A stretch of DNA of 5,046 nucleotides from Chloroflexi bacterium UBA6265 (GTDB lineage: Bacteria > Chloroflexota > Chloroflexia > Thermomicrobiales > UBA6265), in NCBI GenBank assembly GCA_002440805.1, contig DJVD01000133.1, forward strand, positions 1 through 5,046, given 5' to 3'. Positions 1 to 5,006 of the stretch are shown in pieces. Numbering within the stretch: position 1 is the first letter of the stretch; every line of letters starts with the position of its first letter. The position numbers and the translations under genes were made by a program. The notes under the pieces are model-generated. The model was not told where the DNA came from. It saw only the letters and a list, made by a program, of their open reading frames with translations, and made no database searches.

Positions 1-24
1 TGAATCAGGGCGGATAACCTGTAT

Positions 25-30
25 GGAGAA
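25..30 (+). promoter_or_regulatory. Ribosome binding site (GGAGAA) for the DUF952 gene
   Basis: GGAG at 25-28 sits 6 nt before the ATG at 35, normal Shine-Dalgarno spacing. It lies inside the four-codon extension that would exist if the ATG at 23 were used, so it argues for the downstream start. Confidence 0.5.
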
Positions 31-34
31 CACC

Positions 35-415
35 ATGACACTTGAATTTCGGGAAACTGCTGAAAGCAAAAACGCCGGCATAACCTACCACCTGGCAATC
101 CAGGAGGAGTGGGATACGCAAAAGCACGGATCCAGCTATGTCCCCGGGGCGTATGCGGCGGATGGTTTTGTCCACTGTACCAACGGACTCGATCTGCTCA
201 CTGAGATCGCCAATATGTTTTACAAGGGAAGTCCCGATGAGCGCACGATCCTCGTGCTCGACACCTCAAGGATTGAATCCCCTGTCCGATACGACGACGA
301 AACCGAACAATTTCCGCACATCTACGGTCCAATTAATACGTCAGCGGTGGTGGGAGAGTTACCGGTTGGTCGGAGTGAAGATGGGACGTTCATTATGATG
401 GGTACGCGGGCCTAA
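35..415 (+). CDS. DUF952-family protein (COG3502-like), function unknown
   Basis: This is a 126-aa soluble protein with no signal peptide or membrane segment. It carries the hallmarks of the DUF952 family: an N-terminal Tyr-His pair (Y18-H19) followed by a Trp a few residues on, the GFVHCT segment at about 44-49, an N-x-F-Y patch near 60-63, a hydrophobic strand ILVLD, and the signature FPHIYGPI at about 93-100. The whole length is essentially the single domain, as usual for the family. The biochemical role is unknown; from memory the family has been grouped with ADP-ribosyltransferase-like folds, but nothing here proves an activity. I prefer the ATG at 35 because GGAG at 25-28 lies 6 nt upstream of it. 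The in-frame ATG at 23 (four residues longer) has only a distant AGGG. An upstream reading frame that ends with TAA at 15-17 may be the tail of a preceding gene. Family call is fairly sure; function is not. Confidence 0.85.
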   Translation: MTLEFRETAESKNAGITYHLAIQEEWDTQKHGSSYVPGAYAADGFVHCTNGLDLLTEIANMFYKGSPDERTILVLDTSRIESPVRYDDETEQFPHIYGPINTSAVVGELPVGRSEDGTFIMMGTRA

Positions 416-458
416 TCGATCGATACATTATGGTGATCTAATGCCAGGAAGAGGACGA

Positions 459-483
459 AATTCGCCGTACAAACAGGTGAATT
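459..483 (+). repeat. Inverted repeat / possible weak terminator after the DUF952 gene
   Basis: AATTCGCC (459-466) pairs with GGTGAATT (476-483) across a 9-nt loop, with one G-U pair. It lies 44 nt after the DUF952 stop codon and is followed by CGAGTTTG, which has only three consecutive T. As a terminator it is weak, because the stem is AT-rich and there is no real U-tract; it could be a processing or stability hairpin. Confidence 0.3.
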
Positions 484-535
484 CGAGTTTGTGAATGCTG
501 TAACATAGTGGTGGTGCAGTTCCCAAGGGGAGGAA

Positions 536-562
536 TTGCCCGTTTTCTGTGACGCCGGGCAA
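536..562 (+). repeat. Stem-loop, 7-bp perfect stem
   Basis: TTGCCCG (536-542) and CGGGCAA (556-562) are perfect complements separated by 13 nt. No T-run follows, so it does not look like an intrinsic terminator. It is the first of several GC-rich hairpins that follow closely up to 642. Confidence 0.4.
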
Positions 563-592
563 CGTAGCCTGACATCCGTACGTGTTCCTGTT

Positions 593-612
593 GGGTTGGT
601 TGGCTCCAACCC
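593..612 (+). repeat. Stem-loop, 7-bp perfect stem with TTGGCT loop
   Basis: GGGTTGG (593-599) and CCAACCC (606-612) pair perfectly across a 6-nt loop. No T-run follows on either strand. A superficial resemblance to a tRNA T-arm does not hold up, since there is no TTCRA loop and no matching acceptor or anticodon arms. Confidence 0.4.
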
Positions 613-752
613 CACCGCGCTATTCCAGCATTCCTGGCGCGGCGACAAGGCACACCAGCAAAAGGCTAACGATACTAGTGGCAATAGCAATCGATTCAGG
701 GTATCTCAAGGGGTGGTTTCCACTCGAGCGCTTGCCCAGGATATTCCGACTC

Positions 753-1049
753 ATGGTCGACCATATCGACGAAGCAGCTTCTGAATTCATCTGGAAAAAG
801 GGCAAGAGTCTCATCAGTCTCACGCGCTCCGGTGACTCGTGGACCGTTGAATACCAGACAGTGGGCCGGCTTCTCGGCCCCCGCCGCAGTCAGTACCAGG
901 CTACCCACCGCACTGCCAAATTTGCTGCGTGGGATGTCATGGCCCGTGTAATCGGTGCGTGTCACGATGAGGATGAGGGCCTTCAGGTAGCCTTGCGCGC
1001 CGCGCAATGGATGCGACGTGCCGATACCACGAAGGAAACCAGTGCCTGA
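753..1049 (+). CDS. Hypothetical 98-aa protein, translationally coupled to mutM
   Basis: I do not recognise a family. The first third, around residues 16-35, looks like two beta strands (KSLISLTRSG, then SWTVEYQTVG). A basic Arg/Gln/His-rich stretch follows (about 38-52), and the rest (about 53-92) is mostly helical with an acidic patch DEDEG. There is no signal peptide, membrane segment or metal-binding cluster. The open frame extends upstream to 582, but that part translates into an unlikely composition, so I chose the ATG at 753. Its ribosome binding site is poor (CAGG 12 nt upstream); an in-frame TTG at 732 is an alternative. The stop TGA at 1047-1049 overlaps the GTG start of mutM by 8 nt, which suggests one transcript and coupled translation. 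Composition and this overlap support a real gene, but no function is inferred. Confidence 0.6.
   Translation: MVDHIDEAASEFIWKKGKSLISLTRSGDSWTVEYQTVGRLLGPRRSQYQATHRTAKFAAWDVMARVIGACHDEDEGLQVALRAAQWMRRADTTKETSA
1031..1038 (+). promoter_or_regulatory. Ribosome binding site (GAAGGAAA) for mutM
   Basis: AAGGAA (1032-1037) lies 4 nt before the GTG at 1042 and lies inside the 3' end of the 98-aa gene. It fixes the GTG as the mutM start, because the in-frame ATG at 1018 lies upstream of this site and would place eight residues before the catalytic proline. Confidence 0.75.
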
Positions 1050-1908
1050 GCTGCCAGAGGTTGAAACTGCCCGGAGGTATTCTGAGCAGTTCCTTATTGG
1101 CAAGCGAATCGATCGGATCGACCTTCGCCTCTCCAAAATCCTGCGCGATTCTCCCATTCCGACAACTGATGTCCTGATTGGCGCCACCCTGATGGGTGCG
1201 CGGCGCCGTGCCAAGGTGATGGTTCTTGATTTCTCGGTAGGCCTTTCCCTGCTGGTGCACTTCAAGCTGGCCGGACAGTGGGCAATCCTGCTGCCAGAGG
1301 GTGGACGGTTGGTTGCTGGTCATCCCGTGCCCAAGCCAGAAAATGAGTATCCACACAAGGCCACTCATGCCACGATCACATTTGACGATGGAACTGTTGT
1401 GCAGTATTCGGATATCCGCCAGTTTGGCTGGTGGCGAATCATGGATACGGCCGATGTTGATGCGGCACTGATGGCATTCGGATTCGGTCCGGAGGCAGTT
1501 GGCGACCTGAATGCTGGTGCGCTTACCGAAATAATGGGCAGGCGTGGAATCCCGGTGAAAACGTTGCTGCTCGATCAGTCGTTTATCGCCGGGTTAGGCA
1601 ACATCTACGTCGATGAAGTGCTCTGGCGTGCCAGGGTTCATCCGGCGACTCCCGCTCGGGACATCAGCACGGTCAAACGCCGCGCTATCATACGCGCCAT
1701 TCCCGACGTGATGGCAGAGGGGATCCGTCAGGGTGGAGCGAAGATCATTCACACTGTGGCCTATCCAGATAACGGATTTCCGGCCGTGCATGCGCGGGAG
1801 GGCGAGGTATGCTCTCGCTGCGGTACCGTGATCCGGAAGACGCGGGTGGGTGCTCGCGGCACGTATTTCTGCCCGAAGTGCCAGAAACCACCAATCGTAA
1901 AGAGCTAA
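1042..1908 (+). CDS. mutM: Formamidopyrimidine-DNA glycosylase (Fpg/MutM)
   Basis: This 288-aa bifunctional base-excision repair enzyme removes oxidised purines such as 8-oxoguanine and FapyG and nicks the abasic site by beta,delta-elimination. After fMet removal the GTG start exposes the catalytic proline, giving PELPEVE: P2 is the Schiff-base nucleophile and E3 the acid. K58 in RRRAK matches the conserved beta-hairpin lysine. R126 and F128 (IRQFG) match the void-filling Arg and Phe of E. coli Fpg, while the void-filling Met of HLGMSG is replaced by Leu76 in HFKLAG. The helix-two-turn-helix spans about 173-200, with AGLGNIYVDEVLW. The C-terminal zinc finger uses C257, C260, C277 and C280, with the DNA-binding arginine at R272. 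The segment between the GG at 231-232 and the first zinc Cys is about five residues shorter than in E. coli and reads IIHTVAYPDNGFPAVH, a subfamily variant. It is probably co-transcribed with the 98-aa gene it overlaps and ends at the hairpin 12 nt downstream. Nei/endonuclease VIII is unlikely given PELPEVE and K58. Confidence 0.97.
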   Translation: MPELPEVETARRYSEQFLIGKRIDRIDLRLSKILRDSPIPTTDVLIGATLMGARRRAKVMVLDFSVGLSLLVHFKLAGQWAILLPEGGRLVAGHPVPKPENEYPHKATHATITFDDGTVVQYSDIRQFGWWRIMDTADVDAALMAFGFGPEAVGDLNAGALTEIMGRRGIPVKTLLLDQSFIAGLGNIYVDEVLWRARVHPATPARDISTVKRRAIIRAIPDVMAEGIRQGGAKIIHTVAYPDNGFPAVHAREGEVCSRCGTVIRKTRVGARGTYFCPKCQKPPIVKS

Positions 1909-1920
1909 CGCCAACGCAGC

Positions 1921-1954
1921 AAAGGGCCAGACCGGATATCCGATCTGGCCCTTT
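1921..1954. terminator. Bidirectional intrinsic terminator between mutM and the M42 peptidase gene
   Basis: AAAGGGCCAGA (1921-1931) and TCTGGCCCTTT (1944-1954) form a perfect 11-bp stem. The 12-nt apex contains CGGATATCCG, which can add three more pairs after one C-A mismatch. The stem begins with AAA and ends with TTT, so both strands give a GC-rich hairpin ending in U residues. It lies 12 nt after the mutM stop and 15 nt from the stop of the convergent peptidase gene, so one hairpin can serve both transcripts. The U-run is short (three), so efficiency is inferred. Confidence 0.88.
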
Positions 1955-1969
1955 CTGAGATAATGCGAA

Positions 1970-3034
1970 TTAGGGGCGGAAATCAGACTCCGGTGTGATC
2001 CCACGCACGAACTCGGCGATCACCTGCGCAGCCGATTCGAGGTCGGTCAGGCTAATCACTTCGCTCGGGCTGTGCATATATCGATTGGGGATCGAGATGA
2101 GGCCAACCGCTACGTTGGCACCCGACCGGATGATGTTATCCGCATCAGTACCGGTACGAAGGCCACTGGCCTGCACGGGCGCATTGATCTCCAGCTTCTT
2201 CGCCGCATCGCGTAGTCCCGCAAATACAGTGGGTGTTACTGACGAACCGCGACCCAGGACCGGGCCGCCACCGACGCTGATTTCGCCATCACTCTTCTTG
2301 TCAGCACCGGGATAATCTGTCGCATGGGTGACATCGATGGCAATGGCTACCCGTGGCTTCACATGCCAGCTCAGGGTGGTGGCGCCGACAAGTCCGATTT
2401 CCTCCTGGGTGGCGGCCACACCGATCACGTTCACCGCCGGGCGATCCATTGCCAGGATCTGGGTAGCGCGATACGCCACATAGGCGCCGGTGCGGTTATC
2501 CATACTGCGGCTTGCCCAAAGATCGTCAGAGAGTTCGAGCGGCTCGCCAGCGATTACCGCCGGATCGCCGATGCTGACGCGCGCAGTTGCCTCGTCCCTG
2601 CTCTTTACACCGATATCGATCCACATTTCCTTGATTTTGGTGGGCTTCTCGCGATCGGCGGGTGTGAGCAGGTGCGCAGCCTTCTTGCCGATCACACCAT
2701 GCACGTCGCCATTCGGCCCGGCAATGACAATGCGCTGACCAACAACGACCTGGTCATCCCAGCCGCCGATTTTATCGAACCACACCATTCCCTGCTCATC
2801 GATATGGGTGATGATAAAGCCGATTTCGTCGATGTGACCTTCAATCACTACCGCGTAGTCCGTGCCTGCGGTGCCCTCGACATGGGCATAGGAATTACCG
2901 AGATGATCCCAATCAACCGAATCGGCCCAGGCTGCGGCTGCATCGCGCCAGATCCTGGCCGGTGCCTGTTCGAACCCGGAGGGTCCGGGGGCCATAATCA
3001 GGCTGCGGAAGAATTTCCTGTTGGCTTTGTCCAC
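1970..3034 (-). CDS. M42-family metallo-aminopeptidase (glutamyl aminopeptidase / endoglucanase-M-like)
   Basis: This 354-aa protein belongs to the M42 (TET/FrvX/YsdC-like) di-metal aminopeptidases, which form cytoplasmic dodecamers that trim peptides from the N terminus. All expected ligands are visible: H67 and D69 in GHIDEIG, the bridging D179 in SMDNRTG, the general base E211 and ligand E212 in ATQEEIG, D234 in IDVTHATD, and H321 in MHSPSEV. The N-terminal APGPSGFE motif and GTDADNI near the end are also typical. The length matches the family. The frame stays open to a GTG at 3085, but the GTG at 3034 has AAGGTGG 8 nt upstream and places the family's first helix directly at the N terminus, so I chose it. 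The substrate specificity (Glu/Asp, Leu or Lys) cannot be read from sequence. It is transcribed divergently from trpE and convergently with mutM; neither neighbour suggests a special role. Confidence 0.95.
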   Translation of the reverse strand: MDKANRKFFRSLIMAPGPSGFEQAPARIWRDAAAAWADSVDWDHLGNSYAHVEGTAGTDYAVVIEGHIDEIGFIITHIDEQGMVWFDKIGGWDDQVVVGQRIVIAGPNGDVHGVIGKKAAHLLTPADREKPTKIKEMWIDIGVKSRDEATARVSIGDPAVIAGEPLELSDDLWASRSMDNRTGAYVAYRATQILAMDRPAVNVIGVAATQEEIGLVGATTLSWHVKPRVAIAIDVTHATDYPGADKKSDGEISVGGGPVLGRGSSVTPTVFAGLRDAAKKLEINAPVQASGLRTGTDADNIIRSGANVAVGLISIPNRYMHSPSEVISLTDLESAAQVIAEFVRGITPESDFRP

Positions 3035-3042
3035 GACTATTT

Positions 3043-3049
3043 CCACCTT
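3043..3049 (-). promoter_or_regulatory. Ribosome binding site (AAGGTGG on the minus strand) for the M42 peptidase gene
   Basis: Read on the minus strand, AAGGTGG lies 8 nt upstream of the GTG at 3034. The alternative GTG at 3085 has AAG directly abutting it and no usable spacing, so this site decides the start. Confidence 0.55.
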
Positions 3050-3086
3050 GCTGCGTTGGTTCAATGACTCGGATGAGAATACCACC

Positions 3087-3116
3087 TTGACATGAATACA
3101 GAAACTGGCGTACCTT
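3087..3116 (+). promoter_or_regulatory. Sigma-70-type promoter for the trp leader and trpE
   Basis: A perfect -35 box TTGACA (3087-3092) is followed after 18 nt by TACCTT (3111-3116), which keeps the most important -10 positions (T1, A2, T6). Transcription would start near 3123, about 14 nt before the first paired base of T-box stem I at 3137, which is where a leader promoter is expected. The position supports the call more than the weak -10 does. Confidence 0.65.
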
Positions 3117-3136
3117 GCAGGAAGTTGAATATGCCA

Positions 3137-3420
3137 ACAGGCGATGAACGGAACGAGTACACGTCACCAGGCGGATGGTAGCGAATCGGGGATGGTGAAA
3201 GCCCGACGTGAAGCCGATGTGGAATGGATCCGGGAGCTGTATCCCGAAATGCTTGCAGAGTAGGCGATACCGGAATCTCCACCGTTAAAAGGAGCCTCGT
3301 ATCGATCACCATCCAGTGATCCGTACGACAGAGTGGCCTGTGCAGGGTGTGCAGGCAACGAGGGTGGCACCGCGGCGGCATCGGCCTCCGTCCCTTTCAG
3401 GGATGGGGGTTTTTCGTTTT
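3137..3420 (+). promoter_or_regulatory. T-box riboswitch, tRNA-Trp-sensing leader of trpE
   Basis: A complete transcription-attenuating T-box. Stem I is closed by ACAG (3137-3140) with CTGT (3237-3240), then CGGA (3149-3152) with TCCG (3229-3232). The AGTA of the loop-E/specifier loop is at 3156-3159. The helix above it pairs CACGTC (3160-3165) with GATGTG (3216-3221). The distal part has the GCGA bulge (3181-3184) and helix TCGGG/CCCGA (3186-3190/3202-3206), capped by the conserved GGTGAAAGC-type loop. The specifier loop reads GAA-TGG-A, with the UGG codon (Trp) at 3225-3227, aligning with GAAA-GGC-A of B. subtilis glyQS. Stem II and its ACCGTTA element follow (about 3264-3294). Stem III is GATCAC/GTGATC (3304-3309/3316-3321), extended by TCGTA/TACGA. 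The T-box motif AGGGTGGCACCGCG is at 3361-3374, and its AGGG can pair with CCCT at 3392-3395 as antiterminator. Uncharged tRNA-Trp should favour antitermination and read-through into trpE. Confidence 0.96.
3385..3420 (+). terminator. Regulated intrinsic terminator of the trp T-box
   Basis: CCTCCGTCCCT (3385-3395) pairs with AGGGATGGGGG (3399-3409) as an 11-bp stem containing two G-U pairs and a 3-nt loop. A run of five T (3410-3414) follows, then CG and four more T. The 5' arm includes CCCT (3392-3395), the same bases the T-box motif needs for the antiterminator, so the two structures exclude each other. It ends 29 nt before the trpE start codon. Confidence 0.94.
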
Positions 3421-3435
3421 CCTCCACGGTTGTGC

Positions 3436-3442
3436 GGAAGGA
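3436..3442 (+). promoter_or_regulatory. Ribosome binding site (GGAAGGA) for trpE
   Basis: GGAAGGA ends 7 nt before the ATG at 3450 and is downstream of the T-box terminator. This fixes the trpE start at 3450; the frame is open further upstream to an ATG at 3333, but that would translate through the riboswitch. Confidence 0.85.
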
Positions 3443-3449
3443 ACAGTTC

Positions 3450-5006
3450 ATGACGACACTTACAAGACATCCACATCGCGTAATGCCCTCCCTCGATGGC
3501 GTTCGCGAAATTGCCAGCACGGCTGAAGATCACATCCATACCGTGCCGGTCTATCGAGAAGTTTTCGCTGATATGGAGACGCCGGTTTCGGTGTACCTCA
3601 AACTTTCCAACGGCACGAAGTCGACCGGCTTTATCCTCGAGTCAGTCGAAGGTGGCACACACATCGCGCGCTACTCGTTCATTGGCGCGGACACCTCTGG
3701 CAGCGTTACGTTGCGAGACGGTGAGCTGATCACAACGGGCGACCTGCCTGCGGACATCTCCTCGTATGACGATCCGCTGGAGGCCGTGGCCAGGCTGATA
3801 GCCCCTTTCGGCACGGCAACCAGTGAGAACTTGCCGCGATTCACTGGCGGCGCCGTGGGATACCTCGGTTACGATACGATCCGCCACTTCGAGCCACGCG
3901 TGCCGAAGCACACCAATCCTGGGCTCGGATTGCCGGAGGCGCAGTTCCACATTGCCGACACGCTGGTGGTTTTCGATCATCTCGAACGCGTGCTCAAGGT
4001 CGTGAGCCATGTCCGTTTGCGCGACGAGCGTGGTCTGCAAGCAGCGTATGAAGAGGCCGTGGAGCGCATCAACCATGTGATTGATCGCCTGAATGCCCCA
4101 CTGCCGGATTACCCGGTAGGCGGCGAGGAGGCATCGACATCGGTTCAGGAACGCCGTCGCCCCAATATGACACCCGAGACGTACAAGCAGATGGTGGAAG
4201 CGGGTAAGAGGTACATTCGCCAGGGTGATGTGTTCCAGGTGGTCCTAAGCCAGCGGGTTGATGTTGATACGCCGGCGCACCCGTTCTCCATCTATCGTGC
4301 GCTGCGCACGGTCAATCCCTCTCCCTATATGTTCTATCTCGATTTTGGGGACCATCAGATCGTGGGAGCGTCGCCGGAGTTGCTGGTGCGGCTTGAGAAC
4401 GGCGTGGTCAGCAACCATCCCATTGCGGGCACCCGGCCTCGCGGCGCAACCACCGAAGAGGACAACGCCAACGCCCAGGGACTGCTGGCCGACGAGAAGG
4501 AACGCGCCGAGCACATTATGCTGGTCGATCTCGGTCGCAACGATATCGGCCGGGTGAGTAAACCGGGCACGGTCCGCCTGCCGAAGTTGATGGAGATCGA
4601 ACGGTTTAGCCATGTGATGCATATCGTGAGCAACGTTGATGGCGATATCGCCGACGGGCTCACGGCCGTGGATGCGCTGCGCGCCTGTTTCCCTGCCGGT
4701 ACCGTTTCCGGGGCGCCGAAAGTGCGGGCAATGGAGATCATCGCCGAACTGGAGCCTGATGCCCGTGGCGTGTATTCCGGTGCGATCGGGTACCTCGATT
4801 TCAGTGGCGAAATGGACACCTGTATCGCCTTGCGCACGCTGGTGTACAAGGATGGCGTGGCCAGCCTGCAGGCCGGCGGCGGTATTGTGGCGGATTCCAC
4901 GCCAGAAGGCGAGTACAACGAAAGCCTGCACAAAATGGCCGCGCTGGTGCGGGCGATTGAACGCGCCGAACAACTGGAAGCCGGCAGTGGAAGGACCGCA
5001 TCATGA
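3450..5006 (+). CDS. trpE: Anthranilate synthase component I (TrpE)
   Basis: This 518-aa chorismate-utilising subunit makes anthranilate from chorismate and ammonia, the ammonia being supplied by the glutamine amidotransferase partner encoded next. The N-terminal domain has the tryptophan-binding segment LES-VEGG (63-69) followed by RYSFIG (74-79), which suggests feedback inhibition by tryptophan. The C-terminal chorismate-binding domain (about 240-505) shows QGDVFQVVLSQR (258-269), NPSPYMFYLDF (289-299), GASPELLVR (306-314), PIAGTRPRG (324-332), DEKERAEHIMLVDLGRND (348-365), FSHVMHIVSNV (386-396) with conserved H388, FPAGTVSGAPKVRAMEII (414-431), and QAGGGIVADSTPEGEYNE (474-491), whose acidic residues are Mg2+ ligands in the family. 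Its length is typical for TrpE. PabB is less likely, given the feedback segment and the Trp-specific T-box. Expression is probably controlled by the leader upstream. The stop overlaps the next start by ATGA. Confidence 0.98.
   Translation: MTTLTRHPHRVMPSLDGVREIASTAEDHIHTVPVYREVFADMETPVSVYLKLSNGTKSTGFILESVEGGTHIARYSFIGADTSGSVTLRDGELITTGDLPADISSYDDPLEAVARLIAPFGTATSENLPRFTGGAVGYLGYDTIRHFEPRVPKHTNPGLGLPEAQFHIADTLVVFDHLERVLKVVSHVRLRDERGLQAAYEEAVERINHVIDRLNAPLPDYPVGGEEASTSVQERRRPNMTPETYKQMVEAGKRYIRQGDVFQVVLSQRVDVDTPAHPFSIYRALRTVNPSPYMFYLDFGDHQIVGASPELLVRLENGVVSNHPIAGTRPRGATTEEDNANAQGLLADEKERAEHIMLVDLGRNDIGRVSKPGTVRLPKLMEIERFSHVMHIVSNVDGDIADGLTAVDALRACFPAGTVSGAPKVRAMEIIAELEPDARGVYSGAIGYLDFSGEMDTCIALRTLVYKDGVASLQAGGGIVADSTPEGEYNESLHKMAALVRAIERAEQLEAGSGRTAS
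4989..4995 (+). promoter_or_regulatory. Ribosome binding site (GGAAGGA) for the amidotransferase gene
   Basis: GGAAGGA lies within the last codons of trpE, 7 nt before the ATG at 5003. It is the same heptamer at the same spacing as the trpE site, so the two subunits may be translated at similar rates. Confidence 0.75.

Larger units (their letters stand above)
416..752. other. Gene-poor stretch with several inverted repeats
   Basis: No reading frame here looks like a protein: the open frames give low-complexity, family-unlike translations. What is visible is a series of inverted repeats on the + strand. 459-466 pairs with 476-483 (8 bp, one G-U). 536-542 (TTGCCCG) pairs with 556-562 (CGGGCAA). 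593-599 (GGGTTGG) pairs with 606-612 (CCAACCC). 615-620 (CCGCGC) pairs with 637-642 (GCGCGG). 563-569 (CGTAGCC) can pair with 664-671 (GGCTAACG) with one bulge, enclosing the last two hairpins. I found no convincing promoter. The stretch could be a 5' leader for the 98-aa gene and mutM, a small RNA, or decayed sequence. Confidence 0.5.

Noticed and set aside
590..625. tRNA-like T-arm (GGTTGG...CCAACCCC) suggesting a tRNA gene
   Set aside because: The loop is 6 nt, TTGGCT, without TTCRA, and no matching acceptor, D or anticodon arm can be built around it on either strand.
582..752. Upstream extension of the 98-aa gene from the ATG at 582
   Set aside because: The extra 57 residues have an implausible composition and run through perfect hairpins; nothing supports translation there.
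1018..1041. mutM start at the ATG at 1018
   Set aside because: Fpg needs its proline at position 2 as the N-terminal nucleophile. Only the GTG at 1042 provides that, and it has its own ribosome binding site.
2324..3067. Long + strand open frame (247 codons) opposite the M42 peptidase gene
   Set aside because: It is the antisense shadow of a confidently identified gene, with no family-like sequence and no ribosome binding site.
3035..3085. 17-residue N-terminal extension of the M42 peptidase from the GTG at 3085
   Set aside because: No spaced ribosome binding site precedes it, whereas the GTG at 3034 has AAGGTGG at 8 nt and gives the usual family N terminus. It remains possible.
3066..3100. 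Minus-strand -10-like TATTCT and TATTCA as the M42 peptidase promoter
   Set aside because: No acceptable -35 box lies at 16-18 nt from either, so I cannot place this promoter.
3333..3449. N-terminal extension of trpE from the ATG at 3333
   Set aside because: It would translate the T-box motif and terminator. The ATG at 3450 has an ideal ribosome binding site, and the family N terminus fits.
4245..4973. Long minus-strand open frame (242 codons) opposite trpE
   Set aside because: It is an antisense shadow caused by GC-biased third positions in trpE; the translation is rich in His, Arg and Gly and has no recognisable domain.
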